NCBI GenBank assembly: GCA_945948185.1
Contig: CAMFAL010000015.1
Span: 1 to 32,151 of the forward strand
Reading direction: 5' to 3'
From: an uncultured Clostridia bacterium
GTDB lineage: Bacteria; Bacillota; Clostridia; Oscillospirales; Oscillospiraceae
Length of the DNA: 32,151 nt
Of the stretch, positions 1-7,574 are shown piece after piece. Position 1 is the first letter of the stretch, and every line of letters begins with the position of its first letter. Below the pieces are notes generated by a model. The model made no database searches, was not told the origin of the DNA, and saw only the letters and a program-made list of their open reading frames with translations. The position numbers were made by a program, and so were the translations under genes.

Positions 1-13
1 CCTATTATACCAG

Positions 14-40
14 AAGAACCTCGCCACCGGCGAGGTTCTT
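14..40. terminator. Perfect 12-bp hairpin, probable terminator
   Basis: The arms 14-25 and 29-40 pair perfectly around a 3-base loop, and a short T-rich stretch follows on the plus strand. It lies next to a second hairpin at 51-83. The pair probably ends rpsU on the minus strand and a converging gene that lies outside the window. The outside gene is inference. Confidence 0.5.
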
Positions 41-50
41 TGACAAGCTG

Positions 51-85
51 AAAGGTGCTGTACCCAATGGGTACAGCACCTTTTT
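51..85. terminator. Terminator downstream of rpsU, likely bidirectional
   Basis: The arms 51-65 and 69-83 form a 15-bp stem with a 3-base loop. Five Ts follow on the plus strand (81-85), and on the minus strand the stem itself ends in TTT. It begins 6 bases past the rpsU stop codon. The longer T run on the plus side suggests it also stops a gene entering from the left. Confidence 0.75.
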
Positions 86-90
86 CGGCA

Positions 91-273
91 TTAATAAAAA
101 CGCTTCTTGTTCTTGCGAGCAGCCTCAGACTTCTTGCGACGCTTGACGCTGGGGCTCTCATAATGCTCTCTCTTACGGACCTCGGCGATGACGCCCGCCT
201 TGGCGCAGGAGCGCTTGAAACGCTTCAGTGCGCTGTCGATGGACTCGCCGTCCTTCACATGAATTTCAGACAT
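91..273 (-). CDS. rpsU: 30S ribosomal protein S21
   Basis: This 60-residue protein is a small-subunit ribosomal protein that helps initiate translation on the 30S particle. It shows the S21 pattern throughout: an N-terminal segment with [11 protein letters not shown], a central REHYE(S)PS motif, and a strongly basic C-terminal tail ([16 protein letters not shown]). The length is normal for Firmicutes. The ATG at 273 is preceded by a purine-rich Shine-Dalgarno sequence, GAGGGAGGG, about 8 bases upstream. It is a single-gene unit, with its own consensus promoter at 358-386 and terminator hairpins just downstream. Identification is by family knowledge and is close to certain. Confidence 0.97.
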   Translation of the reverse strand: MSEIHVKDGESIDSALKRFKRSCAKAGVIAEVRKREHYESPSVKRRKKSEAARKNKKRFY

Positions 274-357
274 CTATATTTCCCTCCCTCCGAGGTATCC
301 GGCTCAATCCAGGATACTTTAAGGGCCATAATTGAATTCTATGGCGTTAACAACGAT

Positions 358-386
358 ATTATACGTAAGTTCTCCACCGTTGTCAA
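358..386 (-). promoter_or_regulatory. rpsU promoter (consensus sigma-A type)
   Basis: On the minus strand, TTGACA (386-381) and TATAAT (363-358) are separated by exactly 17 bases, a perfect housekeeping promoter. It leaves a leader of about 80 bases before rpsU. It lies between the end of leuS and rpsU, so rpsU does not depend on leuS read-through. Confidence 0.9.
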
Positions 387-410
387 GGGAATTTTTCCGA
401 ATTCCTGTGT

Positions 411-433
411 TTTTCCACAGTAAGGGTGGAAAA
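411..433. terminator. Hairpin after leuS, weak terminator candidate
   Basis: The arms 411-418 and 426-433 (TTTTCCAC and its complement) form an 8-bp stem with a 7-base loop just after the leuS stop codon. No T run follows on the minus strand, so it is not a classical terminator. It may protect the leuS mRNA end or be incidental. Confidence 0.3.
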
Positions 434-440
434 TACCAGC

Positions 441-2867
441 TTACTGGGGCTTCACGATCAGGTTGACCAGGCGGTTCTTCACCAAAATGGTCTTGACGAT
501 CTTCATGCCCTCGGTGGCCTTCTGGACCTTTTCCACAGCCAGGGCGGCGTCCACCACGGCCTTCTCCTCGCTGTCGGCGGGCATGGTGATGGTGCCCTTC
601 AGCTTGCCGTTGACCTGGACGGCCATGTCCACGGTGGAAGCCACGGTCTTGCTCTCATCATACACGGGCCACTCCGCCTGGCAGCACATCTTGCCGGTCT
701 GGGCGGCGAAGCCCAGCATCTCCCACAGTTCCTCGGTGATGTGGGGGGCGAAGGGATTCAGCAGCAGGAGCAAGTACTTCACATCACCCTTGGTGACGCC
801 GTTGGCGCTCAGCTCGTTGACCATGGTCATCATGGCGGCGATGGCGGTGTTCATCTTCAGGTTATCGATATCATCGGTAACCTTCTTGATGGTCTTGTGG
901 ATAATGGGCTCGTTGGCGGAGGTCACGTCATAGCTGTCAGAAGCGCCCTCGGCCAGGTTCCAGACACGGTCCAGGAACCGCTTGGAGCCCTTGACGGCCT
1001 CGGTGGACCAGATGGCCGCCTGCTCGAAGTCGCCCACGAACATGATATACAGGCGCATGGTATCGGCGCCGTACTGGGCCACGATATCGTTGGGGTTCAC
1101 CACGTTGCCGCGGGACTTGGACATCTTCTCGCCGCCCTCGCCCAGGATCATGCCGTGGCTGGTGCGCTTGGCGTAGGGCTCCTTGGTGGGCACCACGCCG
1201 ATGTCATACAGGAACTTATGCCAGAAGCGGCTGTACAGCAGGTGCAGGGTGGTGTGCTCCATGCCGCCGTTGTACCAGTCCACGGGAGACCAGTATTCCA
1301 GAGCCTCCTTGGAAGCCAGGGCCTTGTCGTTGTGGGGGTCCATATACCGCAGGAAGTACCAGGAGGAACCGGCCCACTGGGGCATGGTGTCCGTCTCACG
1401 CTGGGCAGGGCCGCCGCACTGGGGGCAGGTGGTGTTGACCCAGTCGGTCATCTTGGACAGGGGGGATTCGCCGGTATCGGTGACCTCGTAGCTGTCCACC
1501 TCAGGCAGCAGCAGGGGCAGCTGGTCCTCCGGCAGGGGCACCCAGCCGCACTTGGGGCAGTTCACCAGGGGGATGGGCTCGCCCCAGTAGCGCTGGCGGG
1601 AGAACACCCAGTCACGGAGCTTGAAGTTGGTCTTGGGATGGCCGATGCCCTGCTCGGTGACCCACTTCTTCATGGTGGGGATAGCCTCCTTGACAGTCAG
1701 GCCGTCCAGGAAGCCGGAGTTCACCATGATGCCGGTGTCGTCCTTCAGGGTGAAGGCCTCCTTGGTGATGTCGCCGCCCTTGACCACCTCGATGATGGGC
1801 AGGCCGAACTTGGTGGCAAACTCCCAGTCGCGCTGGTCGTGGCCGGGCACGCCCATGACGATGCCGGTGCCGTAGCCCATCAGCACGTAGTCGGAAACAA
1901 ACAGGGGCACATGCTTGCCGCTGGCGGGGTTGATACCCTCGATGCCCTCCAGGCGGACGCCGGTCTTTTCCTTGTTCAGCTCGCCGCGCTCGAAGTCAGA
2001 CTTGTGGGCAGCCTCGTCCCGGTAAGCAGCAATCTCGTCCCAGTTCTTGATCTGGTCCTTCCACTGATCCAGGAAGGGATGCTCGGGAGAAATGACCATG
2101 TAGGTCACGCCGAACAGGGTATCGCAGCGGGTGGTGTAGACCGTCAGCTTGTCGCCGTTGGTGGCGGTGAAGTCCACCTCGGTACCCTCGCTGCGGCCGA
2201 TCCAGTTGCGCTGCTGGATCTTGACGCGGTTGATGAAGTCCACGTCCTCCAGATCGTCGATCAGGCGGTCGGCGTACTTGGTGATGGCCAGCATCCACTG
2301 GCTCTTCTCCTTGCGGATGACTTCGCCGCCGCAGCGCTCGCAGACGCCCTCCACGACCTCCTCGTTGGCCAGGACGATCTTGCAGCTGGTGCACCAGTTC
2401 ACGGGCATGGAGGCCTTATAGGCCAGGCCCTTCTTGAACATCTGCAGGAAGATCCACTGGGTCCACTTGTAATAATCAGGGTCAGTGGTGTTGACCTCAC
2501 GGTCCCAGTCGAAGGAGTAGCCCAGCATGTGGAGCTGCTTGCGGAAGTTGGAGATGTTGTCGTGGGTCACCTTGGCGGGATGGATGTGGTTCTTGATGGC
2601 GAAGTTCTCCGTGGGCAGACCGAAGGCGTCATAGCCGATGGGGAACAGGACGTTATAGCCCTGCATCCGCTTCTTGCGGCAGATGATGTCCATAGCGGTA
2701 AAGGGGCGGGCGTGGCCCACATGGAGGCCCTGGCCGGAGGGATAGGGGAACTCGATCAGGCCGAAAAACTTCTCCCGGGTGGTGTCCCCGGTGACGGCAG
2801 CGAAGGGCTTCTCCTCCAGCCACTTCTGCTGCCACTTTTTCTCAATGGCGGTAAAATCGTACTTCAT
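441..2867 (-). CDS. leuS: Leucyl-tRNA synthetase
   Basis: This 808-residue class I aminoacyl-tRNA synthetase charges tRNA-Leu with leucine in the cytoplasm. The HIGH-type motif is [12 protein letters not shown] at residues 41-52, and the KMSKS loop is at 581-585. Between them lies the CP1 editing insertion, including [15 protein letters not shown]. Cysteine pairs (CTSC...CERC and CPKC...CPQC) suggest zinc-binding modules. The length matches the Bacillus-type enzyme of about 800 residues. The ATG at 2867 has a GGGAG Shine-Dalgarno sequence 6-7 bases upstream. It is transcribed alone behind a T-box leader, so expression should rise when uncharged tRNA-Leu accumulates. A long open frame on the opposite strand is a shadow of this gene's GC-rich codons. 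Confidence 0.98.
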   Translation of the reverse strand: MKYDFTAIEKKWQQKWLEEKPFAAVTGDTTREKFFGLIEFPYPSGQGLHVGHARPFTAMDIICRKKRMQGYNVLFPIGYDAFGLPTENFAIKNHIHPAKVTHDNISNFRKQLHMLGYSFDWDREVNTTDPDYYKWTQWIFLQMFKKGLAYKASMPVNWCTSCKIVLANEEVVEGVCERCGGEVIRKEKSQWMLAITKYADRLIDDLEDVDFINRVKIQQRNWIGRSEGTEVDFTATNGDKLTVYTTRCDTLFGVTYMVISPEHPFLDQWKDQIKNWDEIAAYRDEAAHKSDFERGELNKEKTGVRLEGIEGINPASGKHVPLFVSDYVLMGYGTGIVMGVPGHDQRDWEFATKFGLPIIEVVKGGDITKEAFTLKDDTGIMVNSGFLDGLTVKEAIPTMKKWVTEQGIGHPKTNFKLRDWVFSRQRYWGEPIPLVNCPKCGWVPLPEDQLPLLLPEVDSYEVTDTGESPLSKMTDWVNTTCPQCGGPAQRETDTMPQWAGSSWYFLRYMDPHNDKALASKEALEYWSPVDWYNGGMEHTTLHLLYSRFWHKFLYDIGVVPTKEPYAKRTSHGMILGEGGEKMSKSRGNVVNPNDIVAQYGADTMRLYIMFVGDFEQAAIWSTEAVKGSKRFLDRVWNLAEGASDSYDVTSANEPIIHKTIKKVTDDIDNLKMNTAIAAMMTMVNELSANGVTKGDVKYLLLLLNPFAPHITEELWEMLGFAAQTGKMCCQAEWPVYDESKTVASTVDMAVQVNGKLKGTITMPADSEEKAVVDAALAVEKVQKATEGMKIVKTILVKNRLVNLIVKPQ

Positions 2868-2894
2868 ATTTTTCTCCCTTTCGGATGTGATTTT

Positions 2895-2929
2895 AAAAAA
2901 ACAGCCCCCGACCGTCTCCGGTCAGGGGC
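2895..2929 (-). terminator. Regulated intrinsic terminator of the leuS T-box
   Basis: An 11-bp GC-rich stem (arms 2929-2919 and 2914-2904, one G-U pair) closes on a GAGA tetraloop. A run of Ts (2901-2895, broken only by CTG before it) follows in the minus direction. It ends about 28 bases before the leuS start codon. In the tRNA-bound state the T-box bulge sequence would pair with its 5' arm as the antiterminator. Confidence 0.9.
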
Positions 2930-3133
2930 GTGGAAAACGCGGTACCACCCTGCTTCAGCCGCCCATCAGGCAGCCCTTGGGAGCCTGTAACGGGGCTAAC
3001 CGTTCCGCCCTACTATGCGTTCAGGCGAAAGACTCCGGGACCAGTATACCGCAGGCTCCCCCACCGGCTCACACCAGCCGCCGGCTCTCTTTGGGCGGGA
3101 CCTCTGGGCTTTCTTCCCATCAAAGTCGCTAAC
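2895..3133 (-). promoter_or_regulatory. T-box leader controlling leuS
   Basis: The hallmark T-box bulge sequence AGGGTGGTACCGCG is present on the minus strand (2951-2938). It precedes an intrinsic terminator (2929-2895), with a long structured region upstream that can form Stem I. T-box RNAs bind uncharged tRNA: the specifier codon pairs with the anticodon and the UGGU in the bulge pairs with the tRNA NCCA end, which prevents termination. By hand folding, the specifier bulge holds CUG (3044-3042), a leucine codon. That choice is inference, while the T-box itself is clear. The RNA would start near 3133, below the promoter at 3140-3168. Confidence 0.93.
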
Positions 3134-3139
3134 GTATCT

Positions 3140-3168
3140 ATTTTATGAGGATTTTGGGTGTTTGTCAA
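3140..3168 (-). promoter_or_regulatory. leuS T-box promoter
   Basis: On the minus strand, TTGACA (3168-3163) and TAAAAT (3145-3140) are 17 bases apart, a near-consensus housekeeping promoter placed just where the T-box RNA should start. Its -35 box is only 38 bases from the end of rsfS, so the upstream operon's terminator must be very compact. Confidence 0.88.
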
Positions 3169-3170
3169 GG

Positions 3171-3191
3171 AAAACGGAGAAAATCTCCTCT
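3171..3191 (-). terminator. Weak terminator candidate at the end of the rsfS operon
   Basis: GGAGA (3176-3180) pairs with TCTCC (3184-3188) around a 3-base loop. In the minus direction it is followed by GTTTTCC. The stem is only 5 bp, so termination would be inefficient, and some read-through into the leuS leader is possible. On the plus strand the T run is longer, but no plus-strand gene ends here. Confidence 0.35.
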
Positions 3192-3205
3192 TTTTTCGCA
3201 AACAC

Positions 3206-3568
3206 TCAGTCTGCCGTCAGGACGCTGCTCAGATCCAGAGGCTTGCCGTCGTGCCACAAACGCTCCAGGGAGTAGAACTCCCGAGCCTCGGCGGAGAATA
3301 CGTGGACCACGACACAGCCGTAGTCCAGCAGGACCCAGGTACCATCCCGGTAGCCCTCCCGGCGCAGGGGATTCTCCCCGGCCTGTTCCTCCATGGCTTT
3401 CTCCACAGCGCCGCACAGGGCGTTGATCTGGGTGTTGGAGGTACCGGTGGCGATGACGAAGTAATCCGCCAAAGTGGTCTGCTCCGTCACCTCGATGGCC
3501 GCGATCTCCTTGCCCTTCTTCTCGTCCAGGGCCTTGGCGGCAATGATTGCTAATTCTTTCGGTGTCAT
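3206..3568 (-). CDS. rsfS: Ribosomal silencing factor RsfS
   Basis: This 120-residue protein belongs to the RsfS/YbeB/Iojap family (DUF143), which binds ribosomal protein uL14 on the 50S subunit and blocks subunit joining when nutrients are scarce. Family features are the LADYFVIATGTSNTQ segment near residues 33-47, the GYRDGTWVLLDYG segment near 71-83, and the VVHVFSAEAREFYSLERLW segment that follows. The length is normal. It is the last gene of the long minus-strand train: its ATG lies 15 bases after the LCP stop, with an AGGAAAGG ribosome-binding site in the gap. Coupling with nadD and an LCP protein upstream is common in Firmicutes and supports the call. Confidence 0.95.
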   Translation of the reverse strand: MTPKELAIIAAKALDEKKGKEIAAIEVTEQTTLADYFVIATGTSNTQINALCGAVEKAMEEQAGENPLRREGYRDGTWVLLDYGCVVVHVFSAEAREFYSLERLWHDGKPLDLSSVLTAD

Positions 3569-3583
3569 ATCAGTTTCCTTTCC

Positions 3584-5068
3584 TCAGGCCGCGGGCTGCG
3601 GCTCCATGATGATGAAATCGGGATTCTCCGGCTCCGCCGGGGTCTCAGGGATGGTCTGGGGTGTCTCTCCGCCGCCCTCCGGCGGGGTCGCAGGATCTGT
3701 TGTGGTTCCGGGATCTGTTGTCCCCGGGTCAGTGATGCCGGGATCGGTCATTCCGGGGTCCGCGGTGCCGGGATTGGTGGATTCTCCGGTGCCGGGGTCC
3801 ACTGCAATGGGGGTTTCCGGATCAATCGGATCGCCGTTTTCATCCACCACAGGCTCCTCGACGGGGTCACTCTGGGTGGGCTTCACCGGAGGCACCGCCG
3901 CCTTACTGTCCTCCACATGACCGGTGGTGGAGCGGAGGCTGCCGTCGGCATTGACGGACATGATGTCCAGGTCGCTGAGGGTAAAGGTCTCCACGAAGGG
4001 GCTCAGCTTGTTGTTCACGATTTCCAACAGCTCATTGGCAATGGGGACCACGTAGTCCAGGTTCTGGTTATAGCTCCGGCTCCAGGCGTAGGCTCCCTTC
4101 CAGGGCATGGTGAGGAACTCCACATTCTCCACGCTGAGGCCCCCGGAGACCGCGGACTTGCCGAACCACAAAATCTCCTGGAAACTCAAGTCCGTCTCCA
4201 CGCACTCCTGAAACACCTTGGCAATCTTGCCGATGTTCATCACATTGGCAGGCTTCATCAGCTGCTGGATCACCGCCTTCAGGAAGTCCTGCTGGACCTC
4301 CATACGGCCACTGTCACCGATGCCGGAGGCGTATCCGTAGAGGCTGCCCTTATCGTTCTTCCGCCAGCGGATGACCTGCATGGCGTCATCGCCGGTCAGC
4401 AGACGGTAGCCCTTGGCCTGCTCGATGACCAGATCCTGATAGGGGTCATGGTAGTCCATGTCATAGGGCACGTCAAAGTACACGCCGCCGATGGCGTCCA
4501 CCAGCTTGCCCACGGCCTCCCATTCCACCACCACCTGGTAATCCGGCTCGAAGCCCACCAGCTGAGCGATCTCCTTGTACAGGGCCTGGATGCCCTTGTC
4601 ACCGCCGTTGTGCATATTGTAAACGGAGTTGATCTTCTTCACATCCCAGCTGACATTCACCATGGTGTCCCGGGGGATGGACATGACCGTGGCCTTCTGG
4701 TTGGTCACATCATAGCTTGCCAGCAGCATGGTGTCCGTATTCCCGCCGCCGCCGGTATCCCGGCCTAAAATCAGGACGGTATAATAATCCTCGCTCTTGC
4801 GCTCACCGTCGGCCTTGGGGCGGACGCCGTCGCCGTAGTCGATGACTTCCTCCTGCGCGTTTTCGCCCTTCTTGTCGTTGTTCTTCTTGTTCTCCACGTC
4901 CGGGCGGACGAACAGGCTCTGGCAGGCCGCCACCACCGCCAGCACAACGGTCAGGCAGATGGCAATGACCAGCAGGACCTTCTGCTGCCGGGTCAGCCGG
5001 CTGGGTTTTTTCGGCTTTTTCTGTTTCGGCGTTCCACCCGCCACGCGCTTTCCTGTCTCTCTAGCCAC
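3584..5068 (-). CDS. LytR-CpsA-Psr (LCP) family wall-polymer ligase
   Basis: This 494-residue membrane-anchored protein should transfer lipid-linked glycopolymers (teichoic acid or capsule-type) onto peptidoglycan outside the cell. It has a basic lysine-rich cytoplasmic N-terminus (about 1-30), one transmembrane helix (about 30-50), and an LCP domain (about 95-350). The LCP domain shows ILGRDTGGG, NTDTM and SIPRDT; R103, D104, D112, R133 and D134 match the charged pocket that binds pyrophosphate-lipid substrates. The C-terminal 110 residues are acidic and rich in proline, threonine and glycine, with TDPG-type repeats (about 430-456), probably a wall-spanning spacer. The start is GTG at 5068, with AAAGGA overlapping the end of nadD-yqeK six bases away. 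Which polymer it attaches cannot be read from the sequence. Confidence 0.92.
   Translation of the reverse strand: MARETGKRVAGGTPKQKKPKKPSRLTRQQKVLLVIAICLTVVLAVVAACQSLFVRPDVENKKNNDKKGENAQEEVIDYGDGVRPKADGERKSEDYYTVLILGRDTGGGGNTDTMLLASYDVTNQKATVMSIPRDTMVNVSWDVKKINSVYNMHNGGDKGIQALYKEIAQLVGFEPDYQVVVEWEAVGKLVDAIGGVYFDVPYDMDYHDPYQDLVIEQAKGYRLLTGDDAMQVIRWRKNDKGSLYGYASGIGDSGRMEVQQDFLKAVIQQLMKPANVMNIGKIAKVFQECVETDLSFQEILWFGKSAVSGGLSVENVEFLTMPWKGAYAWSRSYNQNLDYVVPIANELLEIVNNKLSPFVETFTLSDLDIMSVNADGSLRSTTGHVEDSKAAVPPVKPTQSDPVEEPVVDENGDPIDPETPIAVDPGTGESTNPGTADPGMTDPGITDPGTTDPGTTTDPATPPEGGGETPQTIPETPAEPENPDFIIMEPQPAA
3700..3781 (-). repeat. Tandem repeat coding for TDPG-type pentapeptides
   Basis: Inside the LCP gene, a near-15-base unit recurs about five times and encodes variants of T-D-P-G-x (TADPG, MTDPG, ITDPG, TTDPG). 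The copies are similar but not identical in DNA. Such tracts often change copy number by slippage. Here the reading frame stays open, as 15 is a multiple of three. Confidence 0.7.
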
Positions 5069-5074
5069 GTTTCT

Positions 5075-6265
5075 CTATCCTTTCAATGCGTCCCGCGCCT
5101 CGATGGTGGCGCGGTGCACAGGGTTCCCCATCGCTGTCATTTCCTCGATGGTCATCTCCAGGCCTTTCAAAAGGCCCTTGTCCAGATCCTCATAACACAC
5201 GTTCCGCAGTTCGTCCACACCGGGGAAATCCCGGGAGGGCTCAATATAGTCCGCCAGGTAGATAATCTTTTCCAGTTTGGTCATGTTGGCGTGGCCGGTG
5301 GTGTGATACCAGATGGCGCTGTAAATGTCGTCATCTACACCGAACACATCCCTGGCGATGGCCGCGCCGGTCTTGGAATGAAGGAGCTTTAACGCCTTTT
5401 GTTCCAGGTCGTCCAGTTGGATGTCGTATTTCGTACAAAGGGCCAGCTGCTCTTCCATGCTGAGTTTTTTCGTGCAGTCGTGGAGCAGAGCCGCCACACG
5501 TGCCTTTTCCACGTCGGCGCCGTAGCGCTCCGCCAGCCGGACCGCCTCCTGCTCTGTCCCCAGCACATGGGGAATGCGCTTGTGCTTCAGATAGCTGAGA
5601 GCCACCGGCCGCAGCTGCTCCAAAGGCAGGCGCTTCATGTCGGCGCCGGTGTGGTACAGGCCCTCCCGCAGGATGTAGCCGTACACAGCCGGGGCCAACA
5701 GGTTCGCCCCCTGGCCCTTCACCAGCTTTTCCCGCAGTTCCGTGGAGGACACTTCCACCACGCTGGGAATACGAAGGGTACAGATACTGGCCTGTGGATA
5801 CACTTCCATCAGTGCCTCCCGCTGGGCGGAGAACTGCGTCTCCCCGTCCCCTGCCGTGCGGCCGAAGGCAGCGATGTTCGCCAGAGACAGGATTTTCCCC
5901 GGCTCATGCCAGGTCTGGAGGCTCATAAACATGTCCGTTCCCATCAGAAGCCACAGTTCGTCACCCGGGTATTGGGCGCTCAGGGCTTCCAGCGTGTCGG
6001 AAGTGAAGCTCCGCCCCTCCCGGTGCAGCTCCATATCCAACACCTGCACCTGCTCCCCCAGCTCCGTGGCTTCCGCCGCAAGCCGGGTCATCTCCAGCCG
6101 CTGGGTCGCCGTAGGACTGCCGGCGGGCAGCTCCTTATGAGGCGGCAGCCCCGCCGGGATCAGCAGCAGCCGGTCCAGGCCCAGCAGCGCAAAGGCCTCC
6201 CGGGCCGCCGTGATGTGGCCCAGGTGGGGCGGGTTGAAGGTGCCGCCGAAAATGCCAATCCTCAT
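5075..6265 (-). CDS. nadD: Fused nicotinate-nucleotide adenylyltransferase / YqeK HD phosphohydrolase
   Basis: This 396-residue protein joins two enzymes. Residues 1 to about 206 are NadD, which makes deamido-NAD from nicotinate mononucleotide and ATP. The nucleotidyltransferase motif GGTFNPPHLGH is at 7-17, and the EVSSTELR motif is near 171-178. Residues from about 210 to 396 are YqeK, an HD-domain hydrolase whose family cleaves symmetrical Ap4A. The YqeK metal ligands are visible as H233, HD at 262-263, H296, H321 and D339. In many Firmicutes these are separate neighbouring genes; here a short linker joins them without a stop. The start overlaps the yhbY stop by 4 bases (ATGA), so translation is likely coupled. 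Both domains look intact. Confidence 0.94.
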   Translation of the reverse strand: MRIGIFGGTFNPPHLGHITAAREAFALLGLDRLLLIPAGLPPHKELPAGSPTATQRLEMTRLAAEATELGEQVQVLDMELHREGRSFTSDTLEALSAQYPGDELWLLMGTDMFMSLQTWHEPGKILSLANIAAFGRTAGDGETQFSAQREALMEVYPQASICTLRIPSVVEVSSTELREKLVKGQGANLLAPAVYGYILREGLYHTGADMKRLPLEQLRPVALSYLKHKRIPHVLGTEQEAVRLAERYGADVEKARVAALLHDCTKKLSMEEQLALCTKYDIQLDDLEQKALKLLHSKTGAAIARDVFGVDDDIYSAIWYHTTGHANMTKLEKIIYLADYIEPSRDFPGVDELRNVCYEDLDKGLLKGLEMTIEEMTAMGNPVHRATIEARDALKG

Positions 6266-6597
6266 TCCCGGATCGCCTTCCTTTTGGTGGGCTTCACCAG
6301 CTGAATTCGCTTCTCCTTGGGCTTGGAATGGGTCTCCCGGTACAGCACAAACTTGGTGCCGATGACCTGGACCACCTCGCTGCGGGTAGCTTTCGCCAGC
6401 TCCTCCGCCGCCAGACGGGCGTCGTATTCAATATTGTTGTCCAGGACCTTGCCCTTGATGAGCTCCCGGGCTTCCAGGGCATCATCAGCCTGCTTGATCA
6501 GGTTCTCGCTGATGCCATCTTTGCCGATGTGGATAATGGTGTTGATGCTGTTGGCCAGCCCCCGCAGTTGGGAGCGCTGCTTGCTTGTCAGTTCCAT
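6262..6597 (-). CDS. yhbY: YhbY/CRS1-type RNA-binding protein
   Basis: This 111-residue protein carries a single CRM (CRS1-YhbY) domain that binds RNA and, in other bacteria, associates with pre-50S ribosomal particles. Family features are LTSKQRSQLRGLA at the start, the HIGKDGIS loop near residues 23-30, and ELIKGKVL near 45-52. A basic tail follows. The length is slightly above the usual 96-100 residues because of this tail. The best ribosome-binding site, AGGAAAGG, is unusually far (about 15 bases) from the ATG at 6597, but family alignment supports this start. A 96-base gap precedes it, and the candidate internal promoter at 6677-6705 would drive it. Confidence 0.93.
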   Translation of the reverse strand: MELTSKQRSQLRGLANSINTIIHIGKDGISENLIKQADDALEARELIKGKVLDNNIEYDARLAAEELAKATRSEVVQVIGTKFVLYRETHSKPKEKRIQLVKPTKRKAIRE

Positions 6598-6676
6598 AGT
6601 TGTTTTTGATTACCTTTCCTATTATCGAGCAGTGGAGCGAAGGCGCCCCACCCTGCGGATTTATATAATTTTATAT

Positions 6677-6705
6677 AATATAGATATAGACGGTTATTTC
6701 TTCAA
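6677..6705 (-). promoter_or_regulatory. Candidate internal promoter for yhbY-nadD-LCP-rsfS
   Basis: On the minus strand, TTGAAG (6705-6700) and TATATT (6682-6677) are 17 bases apart. The -35 box lies within the last codons of rdgB. The 96-base AT-rich gap after rdgB is the only large gap in the train, which makes a second start here plausible. It is only a sequence match. Confidence 0.5.
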
Positions 6706-7284
6706 ATAAGTTTCCAGTTTCTCAGCAAAAGCTGCCAGTGCCTTTCCCCGGTGGGAGATGGCGCTCTTCTCCGCCCCCGTCAGCTGGCCGAAGGTTTTTT
6801 TCAGTTCCGGCACGAAGAACACCGGATCGTAGCCGAAGCCGCCCTCCCCCATAGGGGCGAAGGCGATGGTGCCGTCGCAGCGGCCCTCGGCCCTCAGTTC
6901 ATCGCCGTTGGGGAAGGCGCAGGCGATGGCACAGGTGAAGTGTGCCGCCCGGGTAGGCTGGCCCCGCATGTTGTTCAGCAGCAGCATGTAGCGGCCCTTA
7001 TCGTCCAGGCCCTCGCCGCCGTACCGGGCGGAATAGACCCCGGGACCGCCGTTGAGCGCATCCACGCAGAGTCCGGAGTCGTCGGCAATGGCAGGCAGAC
7101 CCGCCGCTTCGCAGATGGCTTTTGCCTTCAGCATGGCGTTTTCCGCAAAGGTCGTACCGGTCTCCTCCACATCCACAGTGATCCCCAGATCTTTCGGGCT
7201 GACCACCTCCACGCCGAACCGCGCCAGGATAGCGCCCATCTCCTTCAGCTTGCCCGGATTGTGGGTTGCAAGTATAAATTTCAT
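6694..7284 (-). CDS. rdgB: XTP/dITP pyrophosphatase (RdgB/HAM1)
   Basis: This 196-residue enzyme hydrolyses non-canonical purine triphosphates (dITP, XTP, ITP) to monophosphates, keeping them out of DNA and RNA. The family signature TxNxxK is T7/N9/K12 in the opening segment MKFILATHNPGKLKE. The acidic ADDSGL motif is at 67-72, PGVYSARYGGEG follows, and SHRGKAL is near the C-terminus. The frame is open further upstream, but the ATG at 7284 has a perfect GGAGGAG site 5 bases away and begins at the conserved family N-terminus, so it is the true start. It overlaps the previous gene by 4 bases. Its position next to rph is widely conserved. Confidence 0.96.
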   Translation of the reverse strand: MKFILATHNPGKLKEMGAILARFGVEVVSPKDLGITVDVEETGTTFAENAMLKAKAICEAAGLPAIADDSGLCVDALNGGPGVYSARYGGEGLDDKGRYMLLLNNMRGQPTRAAHFTCAIACAFPNGDELRAEGRCDGTIAFAPMGEGGFGYDPVFFVPELKKTFGQLTGAEKSAISHRGKALAAFAEKLETYLKK

Positions 7285-7568
7285 ATCCGCTCCTCCATTT
7301 CTGCCAGTCGGTCCAGCCGGCGGTTCCGCAAAGTCAGTGCCAGGTCGATGGACACCATACAGATATCCAGCAGATAGACCGCCAGAACATAGGTAATGTT
7401 TCCTCCAACAATTTTTCCGGCCACGCCGCACAGGTAACCCACAATGATACAGATTTCAAAATAAATACTCTTTCCCCTGGCCGTGCGGGACCGAAGAGAT
7501 TTTGAAATATTAAAGGGCCAGGACGCGCCGAAGCACAGCAGCATGATGGTCTCAAACACCTGTGCCAT
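7281..7568 (-). CDS. Small membrane protein between rph and rdgB
   Basis: This 95-residue protein of unknown function has about three hydrophobic segments (roughly 5-17, 36-54 and 58-78) and a charged C-terminal tail, RNRRLDRLAEMEERI. The motif W-P-x-N-I-x-K-S-x-R-S-R-T-x-x-G-K-S after the first helix recalls the loop of PQ-loop/SemiSWEET-type half-transporters; that resemblance is inference and weak. The ATG at 7568 has GGAGGGG located inside the end of rph, 6 bases away, and its stop overlaps rdgB by 4 bases, so it is translated in series with housekeeping genes. Similar short proteins occur in other Firmicutes, to my recollection, without assigned function. Confidence 0.75.
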   Translation of the reverse strand: MAQVFETIMLLCFGASWPFNISKSLRSRTARGKSIYFEICIIVGYLCGVAGKIVGGNITYVLAVYLLDICMVSIDLALTLRNRRLDRLAEMEERI

Positions 7569-7574
7569 GCCTGT

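Noticed and set aside
1-33. A TATAAT-like -10 box at 4-9 on the minus strand
   Set aside because: No -35 box lies at a suitable distance; the position where it should be is occupied by the hairpin at 14-40.
426-2990. An 854-codon open frame on the plus strand, opposite leuS
   Set aside because: It is an antisense shadow of GC-rich leuS codons: repetitive G, H, L and V composition, no ribosome-binding site, no domain, and it runs through the T-box terminator.
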